Part shown: positions 10,161 through 22,299 of the stretch, one piece after another
How positions within the stretch are numbered: the stretch's first letter is position 1
Layout of the letters: each line of letters begins with the position of its first letter
From: Zygnema cylindricum
Lineage: Eukaryota > Streptophyta > Zygnematophyceae > Zygnematales > Zygnemataceae
NCBI GenBank assembly: GCA_037447655.1
Contig: JBBHKE010001017.1
Coordinates: 162,990 to 226,989, forward strand
Direction: 5' to 3'
DNA: 64,000 nucleotides
Made by a program: the position numbers and the translations under genes
The notes under the pieces: generated by a model
Seen by the model: the letters and a program-made list of their open reading frames with translations, nothing else
What the model was told of the DNA's origin: nothing
Database searches by the model: none

Positions 10161-13100
10161 TTGCAAATACAAGGTATTTTTATGATATATTATTTTCTTT
10201 TTGTAATGAGACAAGTTTGAGAGCGTTAGAATACAAAATCGACGTTTGGCTATTAAGCCATATGGTCTATCGATATTTTTTATCAATATTTTTTACAGGA
10301 GTCTTTTAGATGCATCCACCACTGGTTGCTTGTCCATTTTGGAAATTTAGCCCCTCTTTCGGGTGAAGAGGTTTTTCATCCGTGGGATTTCATTTCGAAA
10401 GTAGAACCACATATGTATTTGAATGGAATGGAAAATTCGAGAACCCAACCCAATAATTTCCAAAGTCATTCCGGAAAATACAATAGTTTTTTAGGTCAGG
10501 CGGCTTTCGAAGTAGTGGCGGAGCCACCAACTTCGCCGATGAAAGCTTCTGGACCTTTTTTTTTTTTTGCTGTCTATTTTCGAACGTCTCAAGTTAATGG
10601 TTGGCTTTAGTGAGATTCTTTGATCGTTTGAATCTTTCCATCTTAAGTGTTGCTGACCCTAGAAGAGGCTTTGAGGTCTTAATCCCCAAGTTTAAACAAT
10701 CGGAGAGTTCTTTTCACGGCCTTGGAAAAATTTGCTAAATTCTAGGATGTGACAAGCTCAAAAACACCTCTACCACCCCGGTTTGACGAGTTCCCTACGG
10801 CTGCAGCCTCTAACATAGATTACTTACTGCCCTAACTTGAAAACCCCAACAATAACCCTAACAGGCCCAAAGACCCCAAGAGCCCCAACAGTAACTTTAA
10901 AGCTAGCCACTGATTTGCACAACACTGTCCTCCATCCTCCATCCTCGTAACTGCTCATACTGCAATTTTGGACAAGTCTCGGACATTTTGCCTTTCAAGT
11001 CTCAAACATCCTGCCTTTTAGAAAACCATGTTGGTTGCCTTTCTTGTAGGTCCTCAAATTGTGGGTAAAAACAGTAATTTCTTGTAGGGTGCAAGTCGTT
11101 TGGTAACTTAACCCACAAAGCATTGAAAAATCTCACTACCATTGCCCCGTATGTCCTTCGAACTGACTTCTCCCGTTTAACAAACTCTAGCACACCTTAA
11201 AATCGCCTCGTGTACTAAGGTTTTAGAATTTTGTCCAACGTCTTATTTCAAGGACAAAAGGTAGTCTTGTTGTTCTCACCCTGAAAAGATGGGACCAACC
11301 CTCTTGGGCACAATCTAAGACGATAATGTTGGCTTTGAGACTAAAAAGATCACACTTACAAAGACTCTTGACTAAGACATATCAACAAATGAAACTTTCA
11401 CAAACTAGTCAGTGTCCCGACTGAGTTTTTTCTAAGTGTGACACACAACACTCGGATAATGGCCTAATAAAGAGAGCTGAGAGGAAATAAAGTCATTAAA
11501 ATCCTCGGCTCCTTTTTTCCACCAGTGACGGGTGACGGGTTCCTCCACAGCCACCCACCTCCTTAAACCTTGAGCTTCCAACAATAAATGCAATAGGATG
11601 CCAACTCAAGTGTAAAAGTGTGAAAGAGGATTCACAAAAAAAGTGAGATGGCAATGGAGGTTGAAGTCTTTCATACAAAGTTTTCAAGTCAACCAAGCAA
11701 TGAGTTTTCTCAAATTATACTCCACTGCAATTTTAAGCTAAGTAGGAGGATGCTTGTCTATCACAATCCAGCGTGCTCTCCACCAATAGGTTATGGTTGG
11801 GTCAATGTCCTGTCATAGCTCAAGCCCGAAGAGCTCGCCTAGAGGTTCTAGAAGCCTTCGATCCTCGAGACAATTCCCACCTGTGGGTTCACGAAACATG
11901 CCACAACCCAATGGAAACGGGCTGTTTCGCTTGGTCCGACTTGTCTTGACATAACCGGTAAAAGACGTTTCCTAACCAACTTGGCAAGTTCTAACTTGAT
12001 AGATGTTTTGAAATGCCAGCCAAATTTTATAAGGTCAAAGGGCGAACCTGGCAACCCTACTGTAGCCCTGTTTGACCACACAACAATCGTGAAACTATCT
12101 TATCTTTTCCATGCAAATTCTTCACTAAATTTATGTTCAGATCGATAGGTTAAACAACTTCTCTAAGAGTGCACAATCTATCAAGAGTGTCGGACACAAA
12201 GGAAAAAGGTGCCTCGATGTGTTGAGGGAACTGGTATCGGGTGCACCACAACAAAATTCTTGTAAGATCTGAGATCCAAATCCCTTATACCCGAAACTGG
12301 ACGTGGAAGGCAGCCGGTCCGAAAGGTTCTAAGTATCCCACGTCTGACGTCACTGATTACCAAAGTACGTATCTCGAACAAGATGCCCCGAGACTTAGGG
12401 AAGGGATTCCTCCACACACGTTCCCAGCCCTTAGGTTATCTAAGCATGACATCGCAAAGTAATAAGCAAAAGGACCGCAGATAACCTCAGCGAAATCAAC
12501 GAGATATTTGTGCACAAATGCACAACACAAAATCCAACTCAAGACGGTAATGCCAAGGACAAAGCAGACCCACGAATCGGAGGTATGGGTGCAACTCTCA
12601 AAGAAAAAAGCACAGAAGCTTACCAAGACGGAGTTGTAGAAAGGTGGGGCAGAACCAAGCAAAGTGAGTGAACCATCCCAGGAGCAGCAGAAACCAATAT
12701 AGAGAAAAAGATTCCCCGTCTAACAGACCAAGAAGAGAAGGACCAGGTGAGCGACCTGCAAGCCCGGCACAAAAAAACCCACATCAGAAATGAAGGAATT
12801 GATAATATGTGGCCCAGGTAGAGCAGGCCATCAATGGGCCAAAAGCAACACAGATATTGAATTCCGCCAAATTGACGACGACAAACAAACATCATGCAGG
12901 GGAAACAATTGTGAGCTACTGTTCAGTAAGAGAAAATTCAGTTTGAGAAAATTCAGTTTAAACAGTGAAGGCGTAAAAGTTGGCAAAAAGCTCCGAGACA
13001 GAGGGAGCATACGACATTATCCAAAAGAGTGGATGAAGGACAGACTCGCCGAAAAGCGTGACAGTGGAGTGACCAGGAGGAGCAGATCCCAAATCTGAGG

Positions 13101-14325
13101 CGTTTTATCATTATCAACTTTCGTCTCCACTTTCACAATTAGCTTCGGATAAGGAGAGACGTCGAGTTTTGACATCACATAAATCACAAAAGCTGGTGCA
13201 TGGCAATGAGACAAATGGAGTTAGCAAACTATCACAGAAGACGTCAAGCACGCAACACTAATGAAGACGAGCACTTCGATCATCAAGCTATAAGAAACGA
13301 CGTAGCCAAGGGTATTAAAAAAAATAGAGATCACTCTAAACCAGCCGGCAAATCTAACTACAAAATTTTCAACCATGGTCAAAGAAGGTTTACCAAAGAG
13401 TTAAAGACAGAGTCGAAATGCATAAAGAGTGCAAATCGAACAACCTCCACACATAGTCCACCACCTTGAGAAGATGAGGACCAACAAATTGAAGCTGCAG
13501 GCGAAGAATCATTTTTTATGTTGGAAATCAAAACGCAAGGTCATAAAAACCGGGCAACCAAAAAAGTTTTAAGGTACCGAGGAATTATAAATCCAGAAAA
13601 ATACAAACCACACTTCGGAAAACTTCTTAAATAAGAGAATGAAAAGGGAAAGGAGACCGATGCTTGACTAAATAAATGTTTTAGGTTAAAGAAAGAGTGA
13701 GACTTACCCAACCGTGTTAGAGACTTTGACGACACTAGAGATCCGAAGTTTCTCGAATTTCTCAAACCTGGACGAAAAGTCAACCAGTTAGTGACATTGA
13801 CCGAAGAGAAACAAAAGTGAGGAGTATTTGGAGGTAAAAACCATTCAAATACGCGTTAATTACAGATGTTAACGACAAAATTACAGGAGAAAAGTAGTAC
13901 AATGACACGAGAAAAGACATTTTACCTTGGAGAAATCAAGATTGAGAAAATGCATTCGTGCCATGAATCTATTCCTATTAATCACAAACAGCGCAAAAAA
14001 TCGAGAGAGAAACACCTCGACGAGAAAAGAGCAACAGAAGAAGTGAGAATAGGCACATTGCCAAAACTATAATCTGGACACCGAAACTCTCTCAAGGAAA
14101 AGAGACATTGGCGGAAAAGAACAAAAGGAAACGTATACAAGGGGCTTCCCGTGCTCAGGAGGATAAAGTTTGAACACATACGAAAAAAAATTAGGTGACA
14201 TACAAGTTTGAAGAGAGAAAGAGGAGCCAAAAGAGTAACTTTCAAAATGAGCGAAATAAATAATTATAACTTTTACTCCGTTTCCGTTCTGGATTTTTGG
14301 TACTCCAAAATAAAATACTACATAA
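10161..14325. other. Gene-poor region, possibly decayed retroelement sequence
   Basis: More GC-rich than its surroundings (about 10.7-13.5 kb) with many short frames on both strands, none longer than about 100 codons until the transposon arm. The minus frame around 11002-11193 contains VRRTYGAMVVRFFNALWVKLPNDL, which has the general look of an RT-element tail, but this is not strong enough to call. No splice-linked gene was found. Confidence 0.4.
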
Positions 14326-14821
14326 GGGTGAACTTCCACTAAAGGAAAAGTGGGGTTATTTACTGGATGCCGTACAATTTCGTATAGATTCGTACCATTT
14401 TTTTTTTTTGTCAGACGAAACATGACGAAACATGTCAACTGGATGGCTCCAATATTATAGGCGTAAGTATCGACCGTTGGATTTTTCACTTTTTTAGATT
14501 CGCGAAGCAATCGCGCACATCGTCCAGTGAAGAGACTCTCCTCGGCGAGGAGAGTTTCTTCAGACTGGTCGCGTAACATTGGTACACGTTAAAAGTAAAA
14601 ATAAAATCCACCACGAACAGGCAATGAGAATCGAACACGTCGTACATGCCATGTGCCTTTCGCCACGGTGTATGAAGGTCGACCAAAATATCTTCGCACG
14701 CTCCTTTTGACATCCGGTGACCTTAAAAGTTTGCGACGCCTTTTTGACATTCCGTTTCGAAATTTTGATTTTCAATTTCAAAATTAAAATCTGGTCGCAA
14801 AATTTTGTACAAATCATTAAC

Positions 14822-15857
14822 TACACCGTGAATCGCTATTAGCGAAATAAAAAATATACACCGCGCATCGTTATTAGTGTCACGGTCACTAATTTGGGTT
14901 CTTAAAATTTTGATTTTTTTCCAAAAATAGTATACGTGATTTTAATTTTTCCTTGACGTTAATTGAGGTTCCGTACAAATTAGCGTACAGAACGAAAGTA
15001 CATTAATATGTAAATAGTGTGGTGTACGGTCGATGTCAGACCGTACATAAATGTACCTTTTTAGTTGAAAATTTTACAAAAAATGAATTAAATAGGACGC
15101 GTTCGCATAGGAACGTGCGCTAAAAAAACGGGATTGGTCTGACATGTAAATAAGTCTGACATGTACGGATATTTAAATTTCACTACGGTGTACGATTTTT
15201 TATATTTTGTACGAGTACATATAATAATGTGTATAATCGTACAATTTTTTTTTCCATTTTTGCTGTTCCAAATTAGCGTGAACACTGAAATTAGAATAAA
15301 CCTATTTTTTTTTAATTTTCAAATTCTTAATTAGCGTCAATGACGGTATATTTACTTACACACTATTTAAACTTTGACACTAATAACGATGCGCGGTGTA
15401 GCGTAATGAAACAATTAGCGTACTTTACGGTAAATTGTGTTTTTTCAGGTACACCATGATACTAATTTATCATGTACTCTAATTTGTAAACTGCTTTGTA
15501 AAAATTTTCGGCACGTAATATGTCCACACTAAAACATGTAGATGTACGAAATTGTTCAAATCGTACGCTGTCGCGTTTTTTTTACATCTGCGTATGCCGG
15601 AAAATATTTACGCAATTATATATAATTATATTTTCTGTACTTTTAAATTTTAAAAATGTACGGAATAGTACAGATCTGACAGACCGTACACCACACTATT
15701 TAAAAGGGCACTAAATTACAGTTATGAACCGCATTGGGCGGGGTACCTCAAATAACGTGCAAAAACATTTAGCGTACTTTATTCTATTTGAGAATTTGCC
15801 GCAAAAAAAGGGGTACCCCAATTAGCGTCATGTACACTAATAGCGATTCACGATGTA
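14822..15857. mobile_element. Nested MITE (outer), inserted in the fold-back arm
   Basis: The left end TACACCGTGAATCGCTATTA and right end TAATAGCGATTCACGATGTA are near-perfect inverted copies. The insertion splits the left arm of the 14326-16778 element, whose matching sequence continues on both sides. Its own length is only about 490 bp once the inner element is removed. Confidence 0.8.
14857..15400. mobile_element. Nested MITE (inner), family 2, 544 bp
   Basis: The ends TACACCGCGCATCGTTATTA and TAATAACGATGCGCGGTGTA are exact inverted copies for about 20 bp, the best-preserved termini in the window, so this is the youngest insertion. It sits about 35 bp inside the outer MITE. It shares internal sequence (AAATAGTGTGGTGTACGGTC) with the element at 5306-5851. 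Confidence 0.85.
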
Positions 15858-16778
15858 CCTCCGCCCGTACAAATATTATGTACAGATTTTCAGCTTGAAA
15901 AATATTTATAGATTTTAAGAATCTGAAAATTAGCCTATGTGGCGCCAATCATAATTGAGAAACGATGCCTACTGGCACGACATAATGGAAGGCCGTGCCA
16001 GTAAACATGAGAAATAGACGTATCCGCAAGTTTACTGCCTAATGGAGAACAGGCCTAAGGGTAACATTCCATTAGGCGGTCCCAGTAAACGTACGGACAA
16101 TTATACTCACAGCGTTTACTGGAAGTCTGCTCCATTTTGTCGGGCCAGTAACAAACGTTACTCAACTATGATTGGCACCACATAGGTTACATTCCAGATT
16201 CAGAAAATCTCAAAAAAATCTACAAACGGAAAGTCAGAACGACATATCTGTACGACCGGAGGTAGTTTATGATTCATACGTAAAGTTTGCGGCCAGATTT
16301 TGATTTTGAAAATGGAAATCAAAATTTTGAAACGGAAAAGTAAAAAGACGCGGCAAACTTTGAATGTCGGTGGATGTCAAACGGAGCGTGCGAGGATATT
16401 TTCGAACTCACCTACATCCAGCGAGGCAGGCGGCAAATGGCCTGTACGACGTGCACGCTTGTAATCGCTTGTTCAAAGTAGACATGTAATTTTTTTTTGA
16501 CGTGTACCAATGGGCAATTATCTTGTGGCCCCCAACTCTCCTCGCGAGGAGAGGTGGGGCCCACTACATGATGTGCCCGATTGCTTCGTGGATCTCAAAA
16601 AGTAAAACATCTAACGGTCAGGAATTACGCCTACATCATTGGAGCTTCTCGACAACCTTCCAATAAGGATGTTTCGTCTGACAAACAAAAAAAATTTGGT
16701 ACGGCACTATACGGTGATGTATGAAAACGTACGGCGTCCAGTAACGAACCCCACTTTTCGTCTAATGGAATGTTACCC

Positions 16779-17412
16779 TAAGAGTTAATTGTATACTAAG
16801 CACAATAGAGGCGTTTACCATAGAGGTAAACACACGCATGAAACGTCGAAAAAATAATGATATATGCGCACGGAACACATGCAATTTTGTTTAAAATGTG
16901 TTGACCGACTTTGACTTCATAATAAAATAGAAAATAAAAAAACATTTAATCAAAAGTACTACTACAACTTAGGGTATGTCCCCATGTGCATAAGTAAGGG
17001 TTTTTTTTCTGTCGTTTTCATGTAAAACTTAGCGCCGTACTGCCTAAGTTGCAACCGTACGAAGGAATCGCAAATTTGTAGAGTACAATTTTTTTCATCC
17101 TCGAATTTAGGATGTATGAAAATTTGTCGTCTTGTGTTTTTCGACCCACTTCCACGACAAAAAACGTCATCTTCAACCTTACGTTTAAAACACATGCACG
17201 ATGTGTTTTAAAACTAGGTATTTTCGATAAACAAATAGAAACATATATTCGCATGTGCCGTAATTTTCGAAAATTTTCATACGATTTCCAAGGACAAAGA
17301 AAAGTACAGAATTCGCTATGTTTTGTCTGTTTGCGTTCGAATACGACAAAGAAAAGTACATAATTTGTTTGGTTTTGTCCGTTTTCGTCTAGGACGGATT
17401 TCTTTTTTGCAG
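16779..17412. other. Intergenic, no gene seen
   Basis: AT-rich. A 173-codon minus-strand frame runs through 17018-17539 but has no recognised motif and overlaps the candidate plus-strand exon. There is also a duplicated segment sharing GACAAAGAAAAGTAC (about 17295 and 17345). Nothing is called. Confidence 0.5.
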
Positions 17413-17530
17413 GGGTCTTCAAATTTCGATGCCATTTCACGTCGACCGGATAGGAGACGCAAAGGCAAAGCGCAACTTCTTCAACCGTGAAACGGTACAG
17501 GCTGGAAGGCGGTACGTCTACAATGTCACG
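17413..17530 (+). CDS. Candidate 5' exon of the MaoC-like gene (tentative)
   Basis: A good acceptor (TTTTTTGCAG) precedes 17413 and a strong donor (ACG|GTAAGA) follows 17530. The frame from ATG 17429 encodes a short peptide containing RETVQAGRRYVYNVT. This resembles the opening beta-strand of MaoC domains (a '..V.VGD.....R.FT' type stretch). The downstream exon carrying the catalytic D-x-N-P-x-H motif was not found between here and 18222. Linkage to the exons at 18.2-18.9 kb therefore rests on orientation, spacing and splice signals only. Confidence 0.3.
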
Positions 17531-18222
17531 GTAAGACATGCGACGTCACAAGCAGTTCCAAAAAATAACGTGCGACCACAGATTGTAGACGTTGACAACC
17601 GTCACAGGTATTGTCGACGTATAAGCAGTGTGTTGGTTATTTTTGAGCAAAAATGTTTGTTTGTATAATGCATTGTGAAATATTGCAGTAGATAGTTAGA
17701 ATGTAGGTAATGCGTTGTTTGTTTGCTGCTTTCCTATTGGTTTAAAATTTAAATGTGAGCATTACGTAACAAGATCGTGGATCAGTAAGCTAGTTCAAAT
17801 GACAATTTTAGTCGACTGTACCTACATCTGGTTGCAAATCTTGAGCATTCATGTTGTATACCAAGTCTATTATTGTTGGAAAACTTGGTTGCGAATGAAA
17901 TATGTCATATGCTTTAACCAGATTGTGCATAAAATTCAGTTAAAAAGTAATATTTGTAATTAGGTTGGAAAGTGTTATGCAGTTCCGATATGTTTGGTTC
18001 AATATTCTGTTTGGTGTTATGTTCTTTTGGAGCAATAATGCATGATGTCTGTTGGTCTGTGTAACCATGTTTTGATATTGAAAGAAGATGGAGTTGGGAG
18101 TTACATCGATGGGAAAATTAGGAAATAAATGCTGTTACTTGGCTTCTTATATTTTTCCCCCGTAAAAGAAAAATCACCCACTTTATAATTTGACTGTAAG
18201 CTATATGTGGTTGTAGGTCTAG

Positions 18223-18855
18223 TTTCATTGGAAGTTTTGTGTGATGGGATCGCAGCCAGGCGCTGTATATATTTCACAAACTTTGCGATTTACAAATCCT
18301 GTTTTGACCGGAGAACGTATTCGGGCCAAAGTTCAAGTAACATCTGTCACTGTCCTTCGAAAACGTTTCAGGTTCGCATTAATGTACTCTTTGCATTTAC
18401 TGTTTCTGGTTTTTTTTTTTTTTCAAGAAAATATGACTTGCTTGGTTGTCTCTTTGGTACAAGAAAGTTTGTGCAGTGTTATGTTAGTATTGGTGTTTGC
18501 AATTGTATGAGCTGTCTCTAAAATATTGGAAATTATGCAAATTTCATTAGGCACGATTTGTATCATCATCGTTTTCCCTGTTTTTTTTTTTTTTAGAGTG
18601 TGTTACAAAGTAAGGGAGTGTTCTTATGTACGCCCACTTTTCTTTCTCTCTTTGTTTTCCAAGTTCATAAAATTGAGACGAGAGTTTCAAACCTGGTTTT
18701 CAATTTATATTTATATTATATGGTTTTAAAAGTGCAGGGTTACATTTGTGACATCGTGTCACAAAGTGGATGGATTGCAAGTTCTAGAAGGAACAGCAGA
18801 GGCTCTTCTTCCTCCCAAAGATACTACATGTGAAACTAATAGGAAACCCATATGA
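18223..18855 (+). CDS. MaoC-like hotdog (3-hydroxyacyl-ACP dehydratase-like), C-terminal exons
   Basis: Two exons, 18223-18371 and 18738-18855, join with GT-AG signals in phase 2 and end with TGA at 18853-18855. They encode QPGAVYISQTLRFTNPVLTG, then KVQVTSVTVLRKRFRVTFVT and LQVLEGTAEALLPPK. The pattern 'FPGAVY.SQ.L.F..PV..G' followed by 'V...G.A.A.LP' is that of the mitochondrial (R)-specific 3-hydroxyacyl-ACP dehydratase / MaoC hydratase family, which acts in mitochondrial fatty-acid synthesis. Only the C-terminal half is present; the catalytic Asp/His exon is not recognised upstream. The gene may therefore have a missed exon or be a fragment. The last residues run into a degenerate CCAATATGAAA repeat. 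Family call moderate, functionality uncertain. Confidence 0.6.
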
Positions 18856-18950
18856 CACCAATATGAAAGCAATCATGAAAGCAATTATTAAACCAATATG
18901 AAACCAATGTCAAACCAATTAGGAAACCAATACGATCACATCGACATTTA
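18850..18950 (+). repeat. Degenerate 11-12-nt quasi-repeat (CCAATATGAAA)
   Basis: Units CAATATGAAAG, CAATCATGAAAG, CAATTATTAAAC, CAATATGAAAC, CAATGTCAAAC and CAATTAGGAAAC follow one another directly after the MaoC-like stop codon. About eight units are visible. Confidence 0.75.
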
Positions 18951-19799
18951 TTAGGTTTAGATGTGAGAGGGTATATACGATGACGGTCGATGAAGGTCGA
19001 TGAAGGTTTGATGCGTGAAATTTTAAAGTGAATCGTGATGTGCATATAGTCACTATTAGTCTATTTGTGATTTACTCTACTAGACAATTTTTCAGTATTG
19101 TTGGTAAAGTTGAACTTAGGTGATAAAGTCAAACTACCAATAACACAAAGTGAAGATGTAAGCATAAACGCATGAATGAGACAAAGAAGTACCTAGAATA
19201 TCCCATCAATGAGTACTCTTTATTTCAAAATTCAACCACCACGTATCATTTTTTACTCCAGTTAAATATTAGAATTAATGGTATGTTGTTTATTTTTTGT
19301 TAGAGGAGATTTTTGTAGTCACATTGGAGCCCCTATACACAAACAAAACTTAGAAGTAAATTCTGTCCCCTTTGGCGTTAGAATATATAGATTTAACGTT
19401 TCGATTTTCACCCTATGCTACAATATTTAGAATTCTACAACAAAAATGTCAAAGTGGAGCAACTCTCCCCAAAAGTAAACAAACAATTATTGGTGCATAA
19501 AACCATAACTAACCTATAGGATACACAATCTTGCAAATAGTTTTGAAAATGACTTTGATCTCAAATGCCCTAGATAAGACTTGTCCTAAGCTCTCCAACA
19601 AGCTATATGAGACTCATTTTGGGCTACGATTCACTACTATATAGTTAAAGTTTCGACAAACATAGGGAATTTTGGGGCCTCGAAACTTTCGCGTGCCTAA
19701 TCCAAATCTATCAAAGTAAGAAGGAAACTTTGTCAAACAAGTCTTTATTACCATTATTATCTACGTGGGAGAAAAAACGGGCTCTCTGTTATAATGGAC
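18951..19799. other. Intergenic, no gene seen
   Basis: AT-rich sequence with no frame above 70 codons that looks conserved and no clear repeat. Confidence 0.55.
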
Positions 19800-20560
19800 T
19801 CCGTTTCACGTTTGCTCAATTCACCACGGCCTTAAGGTCCCGTCTTGGCCGCCTTCATCCACCTTTGCTTGGCTCTCTTGTTTGCTTGAGTGATTGTATC
19901 TTTTAGCTCGACGGCATCCATTTGCTTCGGGCGAGTTGATTCAGGGACACGACACTATTTGTGACACCCTTGCTACCATCGCTTCTAAAGGGGGATTTTC
20001 TATTCGTCGGGAGGTTTTCTATATTATTCCCTCACGTCAGATTGACATTATGCTACTCGATGTTCTTCTCGTGCGAAACCTTTTTCTGGTGCGAGTCCTG
20101 CTTTTGGTGTGAGTCCACGTTGCATATTTGGTGACATTGTTTTGGCGAACCCTACCTCGGATGCAGTTCGTCAAGAAGCGACCCGGAGTGTTGGAGTGGC
20201 CATTCGTGACGCAACTAAGAGGAATGAGCGTGACTATGTTCTCCGGGATGCTACGGATGTTTATTCTGGTGGTGGTCGAGATATTTAGTTGTTTAAGTGT
20301 TGCTTTGGAAGAGTTTCCCTGTGCTTGTGGTCCGCGCTCGTTTGAGCGTTTGGGACCTAGTAGGCCTCCTGCTTCGGTCCACTTCTTTTCATCGCCAATG
20401 TTTATTTTTGGCTTTACAACGAGTGGAAGCTCTTACCCTTCTTAAGTCATCTCTTGCAGGATCAGCTGTGTGTTCCGAAACTCCCTCCACGTGCTCCCTC
20501 GGGCTTTCGAGACATGCGAGGCTGCTTTTTGTAGATCTTTAGTTATGTTGGGGTCTGGTT
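19800..20560 (+). mobile_element. Frameshifted relic of a reverse-transcriptase retroelement (3' end)
   Basis: Several frames in succession carry pieces of one recognisable tail found downstream of RT domains in plant, fungal and protist retroelements. The pieces are RSRLGRLHPPLLGSLVCLSDC, then GIHLLRASWFR, HDTICDTLATIASKGGFSIR, IVLANPTSDAVRQEATRS with IRDATKRNERDY, and later LSVWDLVGLLLRSTSFHRQC with LALQRVEALTLLKSSLAG. The family pattern is 'RLG..HP', 'HLLRC..G', 'HD...D.LA.IA...GF..RRE', 'D+..ADPT', then 'FYRQRV..ALQRAQA'. Moving between pieces requires several frame changes and passes stop codons, so this is an inactive fragment. No RT catalytic motif is inside. Confidence 0.6.
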
Positions 20561-21204
20561 AAGTCATTCTGGTTTACGCACTGTTGGGTCTTTGCTTTGG
20601 TGGTTGTTGCGTCTTTGGGTGGCTTTATTTTACCCTTTATTTTTTTTATGCGTTCGTCGCTTTTGCTTTGCTTATCCTCTTTGCTTGCTTCCCTCTGCAT
20701 GTAGTTTTTCAGTTTTAGTATTTGCGCCCTTTTTTGTTCCCATGGACTCAAATGGTTTACCATTGCGCTTTTGAATTATGTGGGGTTTTTTTGCCTTTAT
20801 ACGGGCCAGTTGAACTAGAGACCCTTTCTATCAAACCAACAGTCACGTGCCTAAAAAAGAACTAATAGAACACAATGGGTGTATAACATATATATATATA
20901 TATATATATATAACCTATGGGTACTCGCCAACGTCATCATGATGGTGTGGCTTGTGGCCTTCATCCCCCAGTTGCCCAAGACTAGGTTTAGTTTGTGGAC
21001 CATGTGGTAAAGTCACTTTCTATTGGCTCGCGTGAATATTATTGCAAGGCTCGCTATGAGCATACGTATGGGGATAAGAAAGGTTTTTATCACTTTTTCT
21101 GAAGGGTGAAATATTGCTCCAACTATCAAGTTTCGGAACATTGAGGCTTAAATGACTACTTGGTTTAAAATTAGCAAAAAACTTTTTATTTGAAACTTGC
21201 AATT
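20561..21204. other. Intergenic, no gene seen
   Basis: Probably retroelement flank. A short (TA)n run lies near 20888-20911. No gene or RNA is recognised. Confidence 0.5.
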
Positions 21205-21460
21205 AAACCTAGAAGCTGCAATTTTGGAGTTTGCAATTTACAATGTACACCATTGAAGATACAATAAACAATAACACAAACACACAATACACAGTAAACA
21301 ATGCACTACACAATATACAATATACAACATACAACATATAATATTTGATACACAATACACAACGTAGAATACACAATATGCAATTTACAATACACAATAC
21401 ACTTATAATATAAAATTTACAATATGTAACATACAATATACAACTTTCCAAATTACAGTT
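21205..21460 (+). repeat. Degenerate ~9-10-nt quasi-repeat (ACAATATAC)
   Basis: ACAATACAC, ACAATATAC, ACAACATAC, ACAATATGC and similar words repeat for about 220 bp with drifting spacing. The minus-strand 80-codon frame over it is an artefact of the repeat. Confidence 0.75.
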
Positions 21461-22264
21461 GACAAATTTACAATTTTATGACGCTCATCCCAATTTGAAC
21501 TTCGTTTGTAGTTTGAAATGTTTGTAACTTCAAGTGCCATTAAACGTCCCTCACTTTTTTTTATATTTTTTATTTAGTGCCTGTGCTTCGACACAAGGCT
21601 TTATTTTATACCCTTTTTTTATCGTTTTTTTTTTCCTTTCCCATAAGCCAGTTTTGTTTCAAAATTCCAAATGGAAATTCTGAAAAGAGAAGACCGTTTT
21701 TTTTTTTTTTTTCCTTCTGCAACTATTTATTGTTGTCCTTTTTTTGTCTTTTTCTGTTTTGTCTTGCTGTTCATTTTATGGAATGACCGATGAAAAATAA
21801 AACTGTAGGACAAACACTTATTTTTTCTCAGGAAAAAAAAAAAAATAAATAAAAAAAAAAAACCATTTAAAAGATTTTTAATAATACGTAGTTACTTCGA
21901 TAACCGTCTATACAACTCTCACAAAAGACAAAACAATTTCGTTTAATTTCCAGATTTTTTTCTCTCTGTGACTACAAAATGTACCGGAATTCAAAGACTA
22001 GAAACTTCCAAAAAAAAAAAAAAAATCCAAAAAAAGGAGCCCCAAATGAAAAACCAAAATGTAATTTTTGAACAACTAAGATTCCATTTGGCTGAGGGCA
22101 CAAAAAAAAAATAAAAAAAAAAAACAAAAAAAAAAAAAATCCTACTAGAAAGAAAAAAGAAAAAAGGAAAAACTCAAAGGAAAAGTAAAAGAAAAAATGA
22201 AGAAAAAGAAGTAGGAGAAGAAGAAGGAGAACTAGTTCTAGTAAAAAAGAAAGAAGAGAGAAAA
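21461..22264. other. A-rich/T-rich low-complexity spacer
   Basis: Numerous A and T homopolymer runs (around 21690, 21840, 22010 and 22110-22140) then A/G-rich sequence leading into the microsatellite. No gene. Confidence 0.6.
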
Positions 22265-22299
22265 ATGAGACAGAGTGAAAGAGAGAGGGAGAGAGAGGA

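Larger units (their letters stand above)
14326..16778. mobile_element. PIF/Harbinger-like fold-back element with TAA target duplication
   Basis: The ends are GGGTGAACTTCCACTAAAGG (left) and the complement of GGGTAACATTCCATTAGACG (right). TAA directly flanks both sides (14323-14325 and 16779-16781), the typical TWA target duplication of PIF/Harbinger elements. The terminal inverted repeats run inward for several hundred bp. Left words GGATGCCGTAC, CTCCTCGGCGAGGAGAG and GTTTCGAAATTTTGAT pair with right words GTACGGCGTCC, CTCCTCGCGAGGAGAG and ATCAAAATTTTGAAAC. The left arm is interrupted by a nested MITE (14822-15857). The arms resume with GTACCTCCGCCCGTAC and CATAGGCTAATTTTC-type pairing out to about 16200. 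No transposase frame is seen. The 170-codon frame in the left arm is not conserved in the right arm. Confidence 0.75.

Noticed and set aside
12181-12895. Cluster of minus-strand frames at 12.2-12.9 kb as a membrane protein gene
   Set aside because: The frames overlap one another, change register without splice signals and resemble no family.
14067-14579. 170-codon minus-strand frame
   Set aside because: It lies across the boundary and left arm of the Harbinger-like element, has no motif, and the matching right arm does not keep the frame open.
17018-17539. 173-codon minus-strand frame
   Set aside because: No recognisable motif. It overlaps a plus-strand candidate exon with better splice signals; long open stretches arise by chance here.
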